From Allobosea psychrotolerans (GTDB lineage: Bacteria; Pseudomonadota; Alphaproteobacteria; Rhizobiales; Beijerinckiaceae): 64,000 bases of DNA. Below the pieces are notes generated by a model, which was not told where the DNA came from, ran no database searches, and saw only the letters and a list, made by a program, of their open reading frames with translations. A program made the translations under genes and the position numbers. Within the stretch, counting starts at the first letter, position 1, and every line of letters starts with the position of its first letter. Of this stretch, positions 62,959 to 64,000 are shown in pieces. The DNA lies in contig NZ_PQFZ01000011.1 of the NCBI RefSeq assembly GCF_002917105.1, positions 140,916 through 204,915 of the forward strand, written 5' to 3'.

Positions 62959-63864
62959 TCAGGAGACTTCTCCTGAGCGCCGGAGCGCCAGTCCAACGCC
63001 ACTCAACGTAAGCGCGATGGCAATGAGCTCCCGTCCGCCCAAGCTGTCTCCGAGCAATGGGATGGCTGAAAGGACCCCGACGACCGGGACGAGCAGCATG
63101 CCGGTCGCGGCGACTGATGCGGGCAGACGCCTGAGTGCCCCAAACCAGGTCAGGTAGCACAGAGCCATCGGACCCGCCGCCATATAGGCGAGGCCAAGGA
63201 GACCTGGGAGCGAAAGCGCGAAGACGCGCGGCTGTTCCAAGAACAGGCTCAGTATCACCATTGGCAGACAGCCCAGGGCCACTTGCCATGCCGTCAGCGC
63301 TGTAGGGGGCATGGGAATGGGCGTGCGGGCGGTGATCGTGCCGATGGCGAAGAGGATCGCGGCGGCGAGCGCAAACAGGATTCCCGGTAACTTGACGCCG
63401 GCGAGATCCGGACCGCCCATCAGCACCGCGATCCCGGCGATACCCAGCGCCAGCGCCAGGAGGCTACGGCTGTTCGGTCGCTCGCCGTGCAGCGGCCATG
63501 CGATCAGCATTGCCCATATCGGCATGGAATAGGCGATGAGCGCTCCTTCCGAAACCTTGAGCCAATTCAGTGACAGGGCGGTGAAGCCCATCCAGGCGAA
63601 GACGTTGATTCCAGCAGCCATGGCAAGGCGCAGGCGGGCTTCGCGAGGCACTGCGAAATGCTCGCCACGGAGCACGGCGACGGCAGCCAGGCCGATCGCG
63701 CCCAACAGTCCGGCGCTTCCGCGCGCGAACAAGGGAGGCCAGTCCTGAAGGACGAATTTGAGGACGGACCAGTTCAGCCCCCAGCCGACCGCCGTGACCA
63801 TGAGAAGAATCCGACCCGACCGCTGATGGGCAGTCTCGATTGACGCTGCTGCTTCGCTGCGCAT
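62959..63864 (-). CDS. EamA/DMT superfamily transporter
   Basis: A 301-residue membrane protein with ten helices in two EamA repeats, as in drug/metabolite transporters of the RhaT/YdcZ type. Features are VTAVGWGLNWSVLKFVLQDWPPLFARG at the start of the first repeat and AAGPMALCYLTWFGALRRLPASVAATGMLLVPVVGVL in the second. Likely exports amino acids or metabolites; substrate unknown. Only 16 bases from the partial PLP gene upstream, so co-transcription is probable. Confidence 0.88.
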   Translation of the reverse strand: MRSEAAASIETAHQRSGRILLMVTAVGWGLNWSVLKFVLQDWPPLFARGSAGLLGAIGLAAVAVLRGEHFAVPREARLRLAMAAGINVFAWMGFTALSLNWLKVSEGALIAYSMPIWAMLIAWPLHGERPNSRSLLALALGIAGIAVLMGGPDLAGVKLPGILFALAAAILFAIGTITARTPIPMPPTALTAWQVALGCLPMVILSLFLEQPRVFALSLPGLLGLAYMAAGPMALCYLTWFGALRRLPASVAATGMLLVPVVGVLSAIPLLGDSLGGRELIAIALTLSGVGLALRRSGEVS

Positions 63865-63880
63865 CGTTGAGGCCTGACGC

Positions 63881-64000
63881 TCAGGCGTGGCCTGCTTTCA
63901 GCGCCTGGTCGAGGTCGGCGTAGAGGTCCTCGACATCCTCGATGCCGGTCGAGAGTCTGAGCAGATCGGTGGGGCAGGGCGAGCCCGTGCCCTCGATCGA
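63881..64000 (-). CDS. Cys/Met-metabolism PLP-dependent enzyme, C-terminal end (partial)
   Basis: The window edge cuts this gene, leaving the last 39 residues and the stop. The segment TDLLRLSTGIEDVEDLYADL is the conserved C terminus of the Cys/Met-metabolism PLP family, which includes cystathionine beta-lyase, cystathionine gamma-synthase and O-acetylhomoserine sulfhydrylase. The exact member cannot be decided from this fragment. Confidence 0.88.
   Translation of the reverse strand, partial: SIEGTGSPCPTDLLRLSTGIEDVEDLYADLDQALKAGHA

Overview
This is a 64 kb stretch of ordinary chromosomal backbone from a GC-rich alphaproteobacterium, most likely of the order Hyphomicrobiales (Rhizobiales). 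The lineage is inferred from gene content: a CcrM-type DNA methyltransferase beside rnhB, split b/b' ATP synthase subunits in an atpI-B-E-F'-F cluster, a ctaC-D-B-(coxF)-G-E-DUF983-surf1-thrC-M16 peptidase cluster, an IalB-family protein, a LysR/DUF1127 divergent pair, a GANTC-methylation/MutY/DUF721/DsbA/SMC block and an alphaproteobacterial-style LexA box (GAAC-N7-GAAC). I would guess a Bosea- or Methylobacterium-like genus, but the sequence alone does not settle that. No rRNA, tRNA, CRISPR array, IS element, prophage or plasmid origin was seen.

Layout. 0-6 kb: ubiA, a secreted small protein, rsmE, then two different glutamate-cysteine-ligase-superfamily genes (YbdK-like and GshA) and an orphan Flp pilin. 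6-15 kb: LysR / DUF1127 pair, a double-HAMP chemoreceptor, a DUF937 protein, a MATE exporter coupled to a Kef-type antiporter, and a MarR-GST pair with a palindromic operator candidate. 15.5-21 kb: the translationally coupled ispH-thrB-rnhA operon followed by a small accessory block (solute-binding protein, alpha/beta hydrolase, MarR regulator) that is bounded by rnhA and a decayed second copy of the rnhA 3' end. 21-25.5 kb: DUF1330, a luciferase-like oxidoreductase, GNAT, peroxiredoxin, a DsbD-like periplasmic domain protein and YqgE. 25.5-39 kb: a membrane EAL protein with a degenerate GGDEF motif, RimJ-like GNAT, M16 peptidase, thrC, surf1 and the aa3 cytochrome c oxidase cluster, all on the minus strand. 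39-46 kb: ialB plus a lipoprotein, then a tandem glycine riboswitch controlling gcvT-gcvH-gcvPA-orf218-gcvPB; orf218 is an unrecognised gene embedded in this operon. 46-51 kb: an L,D-transpeptidase, a dienelactone-hydrolase-like protein, and the F0 ATP synthase operon. 51-64 kb: smc, dsbA, DUF721, a ClpP-like periplasmic protein, mutY, a HigB/HigA-type toxin-antitoxin pair with its own operator-promoter, ccrM, rnhB, a radical SAM protein with a LexA box, a short glycosyltransferase, an EamA permease and the C-terminal end of a Cys/Met-metabolism PLP enzyme.

Most genes are housekeeping and sit in tight operons with many 4-bp ATGA/GTGA stop-start overlaps. The non-genic space is mainly occupied by two dispersed palindromic repeat families: one with an AGAGC...ACCGGT...GCTCT architecture (six copies) and one with GTCAT...ATGAC outer arms (about six copies). 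The observations I consider most worth following are the unknown gene inside the glycine-cleavage operon, the rnhA-tail scar bounding the SBP/hydrolase/MarR block, the self-regulating toxin-antitoxin pair wedged between mutY and ccrM, the LexA box upstream of the radical SAM gene, and the palindromes at the two marR starts. I see no clear candidate for a wholly new multi-gene defence or secretion system here.
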